Notes: generated from the sequence alone by a model not told the origin. A DNA stretch of 64,000 nucleotides from an uncultured Christensenella sp. (GCA_910585235.1 CAJUCM010000004.1:43039-107038), one strand, 5' to 3'. Shown: positions 44,371 through 53,843, numbered from the stretch's first letter. A program made the numbers and translations.

Positions 44371-46035
44371 ATGAGGAAAAAAATCGGAACTCTGTTGATA
44401 GTAGGTTCCTTGGGAGCGCTGTGCGCGGGACTGTGCGCGTGTAAAACCGAGACCAAAATCGACGAGTATTACAAACAGGGCAACGTCATTACGGTGACCT
44501 ATGACGGTAGCGGCGGAAACATTCTCGGCGACGACAACGTAACGATCGTCGATATGTTCAACCCCGATAAGTACCAGGCGGACGGCGAGGGCTACGTTCA
44601 TATCAAGTTGCGCAACCCCGCCGACCCCGAACGCCCTAAACCCGGAGTCGATCCCATTAAAATTTCGAGAAGGGGTTATCAGCTCGTCGGCTGGTTCCAA
44701 AGCCGTGAGCTTGTCACGGTGGACGGAAGCGTTGTGGATGACGCGGGCAACAAGCTCGTGGAACGGGACGGAAAATATTACACCGTTACGGTCAACGACG
44801 AGGGGCAGGAGGTGGAAGAAAAGGCGGTTCCTGCCTACACGTTCTCCGATCCGTGGGACTTTGCGAGTAACACCGTTGACTTCAAAAAGGGCGACGAGCG
44901 GCTCGATATGACGCTCTACGCCGCCTGGGTTCCGCAATTTACGTTCGAGTATTATTATAAACCGACGGCGGAGAGCGAATGGACGCAGTTCGGAACGCCC
45001 GAAGGTTTCGACCTCGGCGACGATACGCGGGACACCGTACATATTCCCCGCTGGTCGAAAGAGACGGGTAGAATGGAGCACCGGTACAGCGATAATTACT
45101 CGTTCCCTTCCGTAAAGGATATGACCTTTAAGGCGGCTTACTTGGACGAAGCCTGTACGCAGGAGATCACGGAGAGCCAACCTTTCAGCCACGAAGGGGA
45201 TATTGATTACGAGAATGCGACGGCGATCGACCCCGTCAAAAAAATCTATGTGGAATTTGACAAGGGGAATTATTACCGGATCGAGAAGGCGTCGCAGTTC
45301 GCCGCGATCGGGGATCCGACGGGTCTCTATACGATCTATAACGACCTCGATTTCGGCTGTACGATCGAAAACGGCGAGTTGACGTTCCCCAAAGGGAGTA
45401 CCGCATGGCCCGCGGGACTGATGACTGCGGAGTTCACAGGCAGGATCGAGGGCGACGGCGGCAAGGCGATCACGTTCAGCAACGTCGGCGCGCGTTACAG
45501 CGTGGGCGACCGCGAAATAAACGATACCAGAAACGCTACGCGCGGCGGACTGTTCGGCAGCATCGGCAACAGCGCCGTCATCAAAAACGTTACGTTTGAA
45601 AACACGGTTTTCGACGTACAGGTAGCAACGAGCAGTCAGGCTTCGCTCTTCGGAATGTTTGCGGGCGAAATCGGCGCGGATGCAACGGTCGAAAACGTTA
45701 CGATCGGCGGGGAATTGCGCCTCGGACGGATCAACATTCCGAGACTTAATCTTTCCGAAGGATCAAGATTCAATCTGATCGCAAACGGAAACGACAACAG
45801 AGTGCAGACAGGAGTGATCGTTCTGAAAATCTGCGGACGGCAGTTGTACGATTCGGACGAGACGGGAGTGTATGAGTTCGAGATCGACCCCACGGAGGGG
45901 CAGACCACGGTGGATGAAAACGGATTCATTACGTATGAAAATACCCCCAACTATCCCGTTGAGGATAAAAGGTTCCAAGGGCAGTATCATATAGTTAATT
46001 ATCAAAACGAAAACGGAGGACAGGAAAATGAGTAA
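44371..46035 (+). CDS. InlB-repeat lipoprotein next to the peptide transporter
   Basis: A 554-residue lipoprotein; the signal peptide ends in LCAC with Cys24 the likely lipidated residue. Residues about 40-190 contain InlB/Listeria-Bacteroides-like beta repeats (RRGYQLVGWF, LYAAWV), and a further divergent unit lies around 190-280. Residues about 290-480 resemble GLUG-type repeats (IKNVTFEN and ENVTIGGE units within a G-rich beta pattern). It starts 17 bases after the protease stop and overlaps the substrate-binding-protein gene by 8 bases, so it is co-expressed with both. An adhesin or docking factor for protease or substrate is plausible, but not shown by any motif. Confidence 0.8.
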   Translation: MRKKIGTLLIVGSLGALCAGLCACKTETKIDEYYKQGNVITVTYDGSGGNILGDDNVTIVDMFNPDKYQADGEGYVHIKLRNPADPERPKPGVDPIKISRRGYQLVGWFQSRELVTVDGSVVDDAGNKLVERDGKYYTVTVNDEGQEVEEKAVPAYTFSDPWDFASNTVDFKKGDERLDMTLYAAWVPQFTFEYYYKPTAESEWTQFGTPEGFDLGDDTRDTVHIPRWSKETGRMEHRYSDNYSFPSVKDMTFKAAYLDEACTQEITESQPFSHEGDIDYENATAIDPVKKIYVEFDKGNYYRIEKASQFAAIGDPTGLYTIYNDLDFGCTIENGELTFPKGSTAWPAGLMTAEFTGRIEGDGGKAITFSNVGARYSVGDREINDTRNATRGGLFGSIGNSAVIKNVTFENTVFDVQVATSSQASLFGMFAGEIGADATVENVTIGGELRLGRINIPRLNLSEGSRFNLIANGNDNRVQTGVIVLKICGRQLYDSDETGVYEFEIDPTEGQTTVDENGFITYENTPNYPVEDKRFQGQYHIVNYQNENGGQENE

Positions 46036-48622
46036 GAAAGTTACAGTTCGCGCTATGGCATTGGCGGCGTGCGGAGTCATGGGATTGGCTGCGATCCCGC
46101 TTACGGCATGCAAGAGCAACCGCGACAGTATCGTCATTATGGCGGAGGAATTCAGCGGACTTTTCAATCCGTTCTATGCAACGAGCGGTTCGGATATGGA
46201 AGTCGTCGGTCTGACGCAGTTGAGCATGCTGACGACGGATTCCAAGGGAGAACTCATTGCGGGCGATAATGAGGCGACGGTCGTTAAAGAATTTGAAATC
46301 GATACGTCGGGACAGAATTCCGTATATACGTTCGTATTGAAGAACGGGTTGAAGTTCTCGGACGGCAAACCGCTCACGATGAACGACGTCATGTTCAATA
46401 TCTACGAATATCTCGATCCCGTCTATACCGGTTCCTCGACCATGTATTCGATCAAGATCAACGGGCTCGCCAAATACAGGACCCAGCAGAATCTTTCGGA
46501 TGCGGAGGCGGGAAACGTTCAGCAGGATAAGGACTCTCTGCAAGCAAACTCGAATGCGCGCACAAGAAGAAGCGAATTGCTCGGCGTATATAAGCAGCCC
46601 GGTTTCAATACGGGTTCCGGCGCTTCCGAGATCTACTATGCGACGCCCGACATGATGAAAGAGGCGATTGCCGAATGGAACGTCTCCAAGTCTTATAAAG
46701 ACGTTGTTCCCATGGATGAGGGCGATACGGACTTCAACAAAAAATTGCTCGAAGATTATGAGTTCGTTCTCAAAACCTTTCAAAAAGAACTCGAATCGGA
46801 TTTCAGCGCGGCAAGAGAATCGTTCGATCTGACGACAGCCCCCTACGAGGAGCACGCCGCCAAGTTGGAAAACGACGTATTTAAGTTCTTCCTCTATGAA
46901 GGATATATCAAACCCGAATATGAAAAAGTTCAGGGTAAGGAAGATAAAACAAAAATCGTCAAATTTGACGGGGAAGAGATCTGTGACACGATCAAGACGC
47001 AGGAAGCGGCGATCAAGAGAGTTTATGACGATAAAATCAACGGCGAATTTGAAAATGTACTTGTTTCGTACGCGACGGCGGGCACGGTGCTCACGCAGTT
47101 TGCGGCGGAGGCAAAGGACGTTATTCTGAATAACCGCAGAGAGGAAGGTCAGCTTCTCTATCCCCGCGTGGACGGCGTTGTTTCGCTCGGTCACAAGGTG
47201 GACGGCGCGTACGTTTTAGGCGACGCGACGACGGTCAAAGTCAACGACACCGATTATAAAATCGCGAAGAGCCACAATGCGGACGGAACGCCCGTCAATG
47301 CGGACGAATACGACGTTCTGCGCATCACGCTCGACGGCAAGGACCCCAAGGCGAAATACAATTTCAGCTTCTCGGTCGCGCCCGTGCACTATTACAGCAA
47401 TCTTTCCGTCAATATCGAAGAGAATCAGTTCGGCGTATCCTATTCGGATTCCAACTTCCAGAGCAAAGTCATCCAATCGCAGAGAAACGTCGAAGTGCCG
47501 CTCGGCGCCGGTCCCTATAAGGCGACGAACGCCGCGAACGACGATAATCCCTCCGGTTCGGAATTCTGGCGGAACAACTACGTCTATTATAAGGCGAACC
47601 ACAATTTCATGTTCGAGGTAAAAACGGAGAAGTTGCAGTATCAGTACGTCAGCTCCTCGAACGCGCTCGACAAGCTCGAAAACAGAGAGATCGACTTTGT
47701 CACCCCGCAGTTCACAAAACCGAATTCCGACCGCATGGAAGAGATGAAAAAGGACGGTTTCAACGACCTCTACGCCTGGCAGCTCGGCTACGGCTATATC
47801 GGGATCAATGCGGGCAAGGTTCCGAACATCAATGCCCGTAAGGCGATCATGTCCGCTATGCAGGCTTCGCTTGCGACGAACTACTACCAGACGAACACCT
47901 GCGTCGTCATCGACTGGCCCATGTCCAACCAGAGCTGGGCGTATCCCACGACGAACGGTGAGATCGGCGGCGAATCCAAACCCAATCAGCACGACTATGC
48001 TACTTGGACGACCGAATCGGCGGCGTTGGCAAAAATCAAGAAATATACCGATCTGGCGAAAGCGAAGGGCGCATCCCTGAGCTACAAATTTACGATCGCG
48101 GGCGCGTCGATCACCGAGCACCCCACCTACAACGTATTCAAACAGGCGGCGGAGCTTCTCAATAACAGCGGTCTCGGTTGGAACGTCGAAGTTAAGGCGG
48201 ACTCGCAGGCGCTCACCAAACTTGCGACCGGCTCGCTCGAAGTGTGGGCGGCAGCCTGGGGCTCCACGATCGACCCCGATATGTATCAGGTCTATCACAA
48301 GAACTCCACGGCGACTTCCGTCTATGCTTGGGGCTACCGCGAGATCTTGGCAAATCCGTCGAGTTATTCCGAAGAGTACGGGATCATTACTAAGTTGAGT
48401 AAACTCATCGATCAGGCGCGTTCGATGGAAGAGCAGAACCTCAGAAAACCGCTCTATGAACAGGCGATGGGCTTAGTTCTCGACCTTGCGGTGGAAATGC
48501 CCGTCTATCAGAGACAGAACTTCTACGCATACGACGCGGAGAGGATCGGCGGGATCAATACGAACGTCAACCCGTTCACCTCGCCCCTTGAAAAAATTTG
48601 GAATCTTGAAATTCTTAAATAA
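46028..48622 (+). CDS. oppA: Oligopeptide ABC transporter substrate-binding lipoprotein, enlarged
   Basis: An 864-residue family 5 extracellular solute-binding protein (OppA/DppA type), lipid-anchored at Cys28 (LTAC). The N-terminal block (FKFSDGKPLTMNDV-like, near residues 110-125) and the C-terminal half (NARKAIMSAMQAS, VYQRQNFYAY) fit the family. The usual size is 520-600 residues. The extra length sits between about 150 and 445, a charged, mostly helical insert. Behind GGAGG and overlapping the previous gene by 8 bases. Its permease genes follow 17 bases later. Captures peptides outside the cell and delivers them to OppBC. Opp versus Dpp cannot be told apart by eye, so the symbol is a family label. 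Confidence 0.88.
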   Translation: MSKKVTVRAMALAACGVMGLAAIPLTACKSNRDSIVIMAEEFSGLFNPFYATSGSDMEVVGLTQLSMLTTDSKGELIAGDNEATVVKEFEIDTSGQNSVYTFVLKNGLKFSDGKPLTMNDVMFNIYEYLDPVYTGSSTMYSIKINGLAKYRTQQNLSDAEAGNVQQDKDSLQANSNARTRRSELLGVYKQPGFNTGSGASEIYYATPDMMKEAIAEWNVSKSYKDVVPMDEGDTDFNKKLLEDYEFVLKTFQKELESDFSAARESFDLTTAPYEEHAAKLENDVFKFFLYEGYIKPEYEKVQGKEDKTKIVKFDGEEICDTIKTQEAAIKRVYDDKINGEFENVLVSYATAGTVLTQFAAEAKDVILNNRREEGQLLYPRVDGVVSLGHKVDGAYVLGDATTVKVNDTDYKIAKSHNADGTPVNADEYDVLRITLDGKDPKAKYNFSFSVAPVHYYSNLSVNIEENQFGVSYSDSNFQSKVIQSQRNVEVPLGAGPYKATNAANDDNPSGSEFWRNNYVYYKANHNFMFEVKTEKLQYQYVSSSNALDKLENREIDFVTPQFTKPNSDRMEEMKKDGFNDLYAWQLGYGYIGINAGKVPNINARKAIMSAMQASLATNYYQTNTCVVIDWPMSNQSWAYPTTNGEIGGESKPNQHDYATWTTESAALAKIKKYTDLAKAKGASLSYKFTIAGASITEHPTYNVFKQAAELLNNSGLGWNVEVKADSQALTKLATGSLEVWAAAWGSTIDPDMYQVYHKNSTATSVYAWGYREILANPSSYSEEYGIITKLSKLIDQARSMEEQNLRKPLYEQAMGLVLDLAVEMPVYQRQNFYAYDAERIGGINTNVNPFTSPLEKIWNLEILK

Positions 48623-48638
48623 TTAAACGGTAACTCTT

Positions 48639-49601
48639 ATGGCGAAATACATTCTCAAAAGAATCCTGTTCATGCTGCTGATCCTGTTCGGCGTATCGCT
48701 GATTCTCTATACGTTGCTCCGCTGTATGCCGACTTCGTTTATTGATTCAAAGTTGCAGGCGCTGACGCAGAACAATGCAGACGTGGGCGCGGAGCTCCGC
48801 GAAAAGTTGGAGGCGGCTTACGGCTTGAACACGGGGATCATCACGGGCTACTTTACCTGGCTCGGCAACGTGTTCAAACTCGATTTCGGCGTGAGCTTCA
48901 TTTCTCAGCGCGAAGTGGTCGGCGAAATTTTCAGAGCGGACAGAATCGGAACTTCTTTCTTCGTCGCGTTCATCGCAACGATCTTCGAGTTCATGATCGC
49001 AATCCCTCTCGGAATCACGGCGGCGACGCACCAGTACAGTATCCGCGATTACGTTGTGACCGTGTTGGTACTTATCGGCATCTCGCTTCCGTCCTTCTTC
49101 TTCGCACAGCTGCTCAAAGACATCTTTGCGAACAAACTGCACTGGTTTGCGGTATCGGGTATGCCCGGTCCCGGCGAGAGCTATCTGAAATATATGTTCC
49201 TGCCCATTCTGACCGTCGTCATTCTGAGTATCGGCGGAAGAATGCGGCTTACGCGAACGAATATGCTCGAAGTTCTCAATTCCGACTATATCCGAACGGC
49301 GCGCGCAAAGGGCTTAAAGGAACACAAAGTGATTTATAAACACGCGTTCAGGAATACGCTCATTCCGCTCGTTACGGGGCTTGCGGGGCTCATCCCCAGC
49401 CTGTTTTCGGGCGCAATGATCACGGAGAGCGTGTTCGACCTCGAAGGGATCGGAAAATACGCGCTGACCGCAATGACGCAGGCGGATATTCCCGTCATCA
49501 TGACCTACAATATGTTCCTTGCGTTCCTATCCGTGCTCGGCGTGCTATTATCCGACCTCATGTACGGACTCGTCGATCCGAGAGTAAAACTTGCCGCATA
49601 G
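48639..49601 (+). CDS. oppB: Oligopeptide ABC transporter permease (OppB type)
   Basis: A 320-residue inner-membrane permease with six predicted hydrophobic segments. The N-terminal MAKYILKRILFMLLILFG is typical of OppB/DppB. The EAA loop that contacts the ATPases is present near residues 220-250 (ARAKGLKEHKVIYKHAFRN followed by LIPLVT). Length and layout are normal. It pairs with the OppC-type permease, whose gene starts 19 bases after its stop. Confidence 0.93.
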   Translation: MAKYILKRILFMLLILFGVSLILYTLLRCMPTSFIDSKLQALTQNNADVGAELREKLEAAYGLNTGIITGYFTWLGNVFKLDFGVSFISQREVVGEIFRADRIGTSFFVAFIATIFEFMIAIPLGITAATHQYSIRDYVVTVLVLIGISLPSFFFAQLLKDIFANKLHWFAVSGMPGPGESYLKYMFLPILTVVILSIGGRMRLTRTNMLEVLNSDYIRTARAKGLKEHKVIYKHAFRNTLIPLVTGLAGLIPSLFSGAMITESVFDLEGIGKYALTAMTQADIPVIMTYNMFLAFLSVLGVLLSDLMYGLVDPRVKLAA

Positions 49602-49620
49602 TCTTAACGGGAGCAAAAAA

Positions 49621-50748
49621 ATGCAGGATAAAGAAAATCTTGATGAACAACTGAATGAAGAGACAGTCAAGACCGAGTCCGCGGAATCCGTCAACGAAAA
49701 CGTTTCCGAAACGGAAGCTCCCGCGGAGGGCGCTGCCGAAGCGGTGATCGACGAAGTCCCGCTCGATAAGAACGTGAAACTCATGTCGCCCTTCCGCATG
49801 GTGGTCAGGCGGTTCTTCCGTTCCAAACTTTCGGTCGCGGGGATCGTCATGCTCGTCGTGCTCTTTCTCTTCTCCTGGTTCGGACCCGTCGTGTACAGAG
49901 CCTGGGGCGAGATCGAGACCGACCGCACGGGCAAGACGGACTATTCCGCGTTCACGGTCAATGCGGACGAAGAGGACGGATACGGCGAATGCGTTCAGAT
50001 CATCGTCACGGACAGGGGGATCAACGACCTTGCAAAACCTTCGGGAACGCATATTCTCGGAACGGACGAACAGGGTATGGACGTGTTCACCCGTCTCATG
50101 TACGGCGGAAGGCTCTCCCTTTCGATCAGCTTTATCGCGGTCATTTTAACGACCGTTCTCGGCGTGGTGCTCGGCGGCGTCGCGGGCTATTACGGCGGTT
50201 GGGTGGATAATATCATCATGCGTATCTGCGATATGCTCATGTGTCTGCCTACGCTTCCCTTAATGCTGATATTGGGTACGGTGCTCGACTCGAACGGGGT
50301 ACCGTCGGAGTACTACATATATCTGCTCATGGGGCTACTGTCGCTGTTCTCCTGGACGGGCATGGCGCGGCTCGTGCGCGGACAGATTTTGTATCTGCGC
50401 GAGCAGGAATACATGGTCGCGGCGGAGGCGATGGGGTATTCCCCCGCAAGGCGGATTTTCAAACACCTCATTCCCAACGTATTCCCGCAGATCATCGTAT
50501 CCATGACGATGTCGCTCGGCAGTATGATCCTCTACGAATCGACGCTTTCCTATCTGAACCTGGGCGTAAAAATTCCTTACGCTTCCTGGGGAACGATGGT
50601 TTCGATCATTTCGAGCAACGCTTCTATCTTACAGAATAATCCCTGGGTCTGGGTTCCCTCCGGCGTCTGCATTATCTTAGCCGTGCTTGCATTCAACTTT
50701 ATCGGAGACGGCTTGCGCGACGCGCTCGATCCCAAACAAAGGCGGTAA
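49621..50748 (+). CDS. oppC: Oligopeptide ABC transporter permease (OppC type) with acidic N-terminal tail
   Basis: A 375-residue permease starting at ATG 49621, chosen because GGGAG lies 7 bases upstream; an in-frame TTG at 49591 overlaps oppB and lacks a ribosome site. After an unusual acidic tail of about 55 residues (rich in Glu, Ala and Val) come the usual OppC elements: a PFRMVVRRFFRSKLS entry helix, an extracytoplasmic loop with the HILGTDEQGMDVFTRLMYG motif, and the EAA loop (ARRIFKHLIPNVFPQ). Six membrane segments are predicted. Forms the channel with OppB. Confidence 0.92.
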   Translation: MQDKENLDEQLNEETVKTESAESVNENVSETEAPAEGAAEAVIDEVPLDKNVKLMSPFRMVVRRFFRSKLSVAGIVMLVVLFLFSWFGPVVYRAWGEIETDRTGKTDYSAFTVNADEEDGYGECVQIIVTDRGINDLAKPSGTHILGTDEQGMDVFTRLMYGGRLSLSISFIAVILTTVLGVVLGGVAGYYGGWVDNIIMRICDMLMCLPTLPLMLILGTVLDSNGVPSEYYIYLLMGLLSLFSWTGMARLVRGQILYLREQEYMVAAEAMGYSPARRIFKHLIPNVFPQIIVSMTMSLGSMILYESTLSYLNLGVKIPYASWGTMVSIISSNASILQNNPWVWVPSGVCIILAVLAFNFIGDGLRDALDPKQRR

Positions 50749-50751
50749 GCA

Positions 50752-52128
50752 ATGAGCATTCTCAATATTTTCAAAAAGAAAAAAGAGGAAGAGACGGGAA
50801 AGACCTCTTCCTCCAAGCATTACTTAACGGGCAAGGAAGTGCGCGCGATCGCGAAATCCAACGCCAAGGTGACGCGCAAACTCGAAAAGCAAAAGAAGCG
50901 CAGAGTTCCCGAATCGGAATATCTCGCAGAGATGAAGGACGATAACAATATCCTTGAAATCGAGAATCTGCATTCCTATTTCTTCACCGATCAGGGCGTC
51001 GTCAAAGCGGTCAACGGCGTGACGATCAACGTTCCCGCAAACTCTACCGTCGGCGTGGTCGGCGAATCGGGTTGCGGAAAGAGCGTCACTTCGATGTCCG
51101 TCATGCGCCTGTTGCAGGGACCTTCGGGTCAGATCGTCGAGGGATCGATCCGCTTCAAGGCGTACGATTACAAGCGCGACGAAAAGGGAAAATTCATTCC
51201 CGTCTATGAAAAGGATGAAAAGGGCGAAGTCGTCACGGAACCCGTCCTTGACAAAAAGGGCAATGCGGTCAAGGATAAAGAGGGGAATCCCGTTCTCCGT
51301 CCCAAACAGGTCGTTGACGCGGACGGCGTAGGCGTCTATGAAAAGGAAGAGAAAGTTTTCGAGATCGCCAAAATGCCGATTAAAGAGATGTACCGTCTCC
51401 GCGGCAGACAGATGTCCATGGTGTTTCAGGAACCCATGACGAGCTTAAATCCCGTGTTTACGATCGGAAACCAGCTCGACGAAGTCGTGCTTCTGCATAT
51501 TCCGGGAGCGACGAAAGAATTTGCGAAAAAGCGTTCCATCGACCTTTTGGATATGGTCGGTATCGCGAATTCCGAGCGGGTGTATAAGTCATTCCCGCAC
51601 GAGCTTTCGGGCGGTATGCGTCAGCGCGTCATGATCGCCATGGCGCTCGCGTGCGAACCCCGTCTCATCATTGCGGACGAACCCACGACCGCGCTCGACG
51701 TGACGATCCAGGCGCAGATCCTCGAACTTTTCAACAACATCAAAAAGAAGCTCAACGGCTCGATCCTTCTCATTACGCACGATCTGGGCGTCATTGCGGA
51801 AATGGCGGACTACGTCGTCGTCATGTATGCGGGCAGGATCATCGAGCAGGGTACGGCGGAAGAAATTTATCACAATCCCTGCCACCCCTATACGAAGGGG
51901 TTGCAGAAGTCCAAACCCACGATGAAAACTTCGGAAGACAAACTCTTCAATATCCCCGGTAACGTGCCGAACCCCGTCGATATGCCCGACTACTGTTATT
52001 TCAAAGAGAGATGCAACGAGTGCAGGGCAAAATGTGCGGGTAAATATCCCGAAATGGTGCAGATAAGCCCCACGCATTTCGTGGCTTGTCACTTATACGA
52101 TGATAAGGCAGGTAACGAGAGTGAATAA
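50752..52128 (+). CDS. oppD: Oligopeptide ABC transporter ATPase (OppD type) with N-terminal tail and insert
   Basis: A 458-residue ABC ATPase; OppD proteins are usually about 330. Walker A is GESGCGKS (104-111), the Q-loop Gln is 226 (FQEPMTSLNP), the signature is LSGGMRQR and Walker B is LIIADEPTTALD. The C-terminal oligopeptide-type domain with its Cys cluster (CYFKERC, CRAKC) is present. Two additions stand out: a Lys/Glu-rich N-terminal tail of about 65 residues and a charged insert of about 65 residues (138-205) between Walker A and the Q-loop, built of short G-N/D turns. Starts 3 bases after the oppC stop and overlaps oppF. Confidence 0.9.
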   Translation: MSILNIFKKKKEEETGKTSSSKHYLTGKEVRAIAKSNAKVTRKLEKQKKRRVPESEYLAEMKDDNNILEIENLHSYFFTDQGVVKAVNGVTINVPANSTVGVVGESGCGKSVTSMSVMRLLQGPSGQIVEGSIRFKAYDYKRDEKGKFIPVYEKDEKGEVVTEPVLDKKGNAVKDKEGNPVLRPKQVVDADGVGVYEKEEKVFEIAKMPIKEMYRLRGRQMSMVFQEPMTSLNPVFTIGNQLDEVVLLHIPGATKEFAKKRSIDLLDMVGIANSERVYKSFPHELSGGMRQRVMIAMALACEPRLIIADEPTTALDVTIQAQILELFNNIKKKLNGSILLITHDLGVIAEMADYVVVMYAGRIIEQGTAEEIYHNPCHPYTKGLQKSKPTMKTSEDKLFNIPGNVPNPVDMPDYCYFKERCNECRAKCAGKYPEMVQISPTHFVACHLYDDKAGNESE

Positions 52129-53590
52129 GAATGAGAAACAAGTTGAGCGGAAAGCCTATCTTCATATCGGCGTGCTCGTCGCGCTGTTCTGCGTGACGCT
52201 CGGATTTTATTGGTTTTATTTTATTGCGAGAACGACCCGCGTCTTGAACGACGATCCGAGCCGCGACAAACGCAACGTCAGAAACGAAGTTCTGAAATCG
52301 CTGATCCCGCTGTATATTCCCGCGGAATGGGCGGAGCGTTCTATGGAACGGCTCGATACCGTTTACCGTCATCTCGGTAAAAAGAGCAATCTCGCAAAGC
52401 ACGCAATGCTTCTTTCGCTCTGTCCGCTCGCTTACTGCATCGTCATGCAGTGCCGTCTCAATAAGATCGAAGAGGAATATTTCCTGCTTCCCGACGAGGA
52501 AAAGGAAAAACTGTTTACCGACGAAGTTCAGCGCCGCAAAGAGGAAGCGGAGCGCGAGGCGCGGGCAAAGGCGGACGCGGAACTCCCTCCCGACGAAGAG
52601 GCGATCTTAGAAGTCAGGCACGTCAAAAAGAACTTTATTCTGAAAAAATCCATGTTCGGTACCGTTCAGAGCAAGCTCCGCGCGGTGGACGACGTGTCTT
52701 TCAAAATCTATCCCGGCGAAACGCTCGGTATCGTCGGCGAGTCCGGTTGCGGCAAGACGACGATGGGCAGAAGTATTCTCAAACTCTATCAGCCGTCGGG
52801 CGGACAGATTTTCTTCGAGGGCAAGGATATTGCCTCCTATGCGCCCAAGCAGATGCGCCCTTTGAGAACGGGAATGCAGATCATTTTCCAGGATCCGTAT
52901 TCGTCGCTTCCCCCGCGCAGTACGGTGGGCGGAATCTTAGCCGAGGCGGTCAAGGTACATAAGATCGTTCCCGATTCCGAAGTCAAAAACTATGTTCTCA
53001 AAGTTATGGAGAGCTGCGGTCTGCGCGACTACTACTACGAGCGTTATCCGCATGAGTTTTCGGGCGGTCAGCGCCAGCGTATCTGTATCGCGCGTTCGCT
53101 CATCGTGTCGCCGAGGCTCGTCGTCTGCGACGAACCCGTCTCCGCGCTTGACGTGAGTATTCAGGCACAGATCATCAATCTTTTGAAAGATTTGCAGAAG
53201 GAGAGAAAACTTACCTATCTCTTCATTTCGCACGATCTGTCGATCGTCAAATATATTTCGGATAAGATCGGCGTCATGTACTTGGGTTCGATGGTCGAGT
53301 TCGGCAAAAAGGACGCGATCTTCAATCACCCGATGCACCCCTATACGGAGGCGCTGTTCTCCGCCGTACCCAATCCCGATCCGAAGGAAAAGGGAAACAG
53401 GATCGTTCTGAAAGGAGATATTCCGTCGCCTTCCAATCCGCCCTACGGCTGTAAGTTCCACACGCGCTGTCCGCACGCCATGGAGGTGTGCAAACATATC
53501 GCGCCTGTCTATAAGGAATACGAGGAGGGGCATTTCGTAGCCTGCCACCTCTATCCTCAATCGGAAACGGAAGATGCCCAGAAATCATAA
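52100..53590 (+). CDS. oppF: Oligopeptide ABC transporter ATPase (OppF type) fused to an N-terminal membrane domain
   Basis: A 496-residue protein from ATG 52100; GTG at 52121 (residue 8), with AAGGCAGG 8 bases before it, is an equally likely start and would shorten it to 489. Residues 168-496 are a complete OppF-type ATPase: Walker A GESGCGKT (213-220), Q-loop IFQDPYSSLPP, signature FSGGQRQR, Walker B VVCDEPVSALD, and a C-terminal Cys-containing domain (CKFHTRCPH). Residues 1-165 are foreign to OppF. They comprise two hydrophobic segments (about 20-43 and 102-118) with a DUF4234-like pattern, then a long charged helix. The gene overlaps oppD by 29 (ATG) or 8 (GTG) bases. Confidence 0.9.
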   Translation: MIRQVTRVNKNEKQVERKAYLHIGVLVALFCVTLGFYWFYFIARTTRVLNDDPSRDKRNVRNEVLKSLIPLYIPAEWAERSMERLDTVYRHLGKKSNLAKHAMLLSLCPLAYCIVMQCRLNKIEEEYFLLPDEEKEKLFTDEVQRRKEEAEREARAKADAELPPDEEAILEVRHVKKNFILKKSMFGTVQSKLRAVDDVSFKIYPGETLGIVGESGCGKTTMGRSILKLYQPSGGQIFFEGKDIASYAPKQMRPLRTGMQIIFQDPYSSLPPRSTVGGILAEAVKVHKIVPDSEVKNYVLKVMESCGLRDYYYERYPHEFSGGQRQRICIARSLIVSPRLVVCDEPVSALDVSIQAQIINLLKDLQKERKLTYLFISHDLSIVKYISDKIGVMYLGSMVEFGKKDAIFNHPMHPYTEALFSAVPNPDPKEKGNRIVLKGDIPSPSNPPYGCKFHTRCPHAMEVCKHIAPVYKEYEEGHFVACHLYPQSETEDAQKS

Positions 53591-53843
53591 AAAGAAAAAA
53601 AAGAAAGCGCCCAAAGAAAAAGTGGTGTACTACGACGACAATTCCACGATTGCCGATATGTCGAACGTAACGGCGCCGGGGGAGAAGCGGCGCGATAGAA
53701 ATGCGCCCCCCAAACAGCGCTCTACCGCTAAGGAAAAATGGAAGACCTATTTTTCGGCGGTCAAAAAGATGATCGGACCTATGCTGATCGTCCTTGCCGT
53801 CATGACCGTGATTTTTTTGATCCTGATGCTTGTGGCGTACTGA
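53574..53843 (+). CDS. Small basic single-pass membrane protein
   Basis: An 89-residue protein overlapping the oppF end by 17 bases. The N-terminal 65 residues are strongly basic (a run of Lys near the start, then Arg/Lys-rich) and one hydrophobic segment spans about 68-88, so it is a tail-anchored or single-pass membrane protein with a cytoplasmic basic domain. It does not match SecE or any other small protein I know. Co-expression with the Opp transporter is implied by the overlap. The ribosome site is weak, suggesting translational coupling. Confidence 0.68.
   Translation: MPRNHKKKKKKAPKEKVVYYDDNSTIADMSNVTAPGEKRRDRNAPPKQRSTAKEKWKTYFSAVKKMIGPMLIVLAVMTVIFLILMLVAY

Noticed and set aside
53574..53843. 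SecE-like identity for the small basic membrane protein
   Set aside because: It has one terminal membrane helix and a basic N-terminus as SecE does, but none of the conserved SecE helix residues, and it is not beside nusG or rplK.
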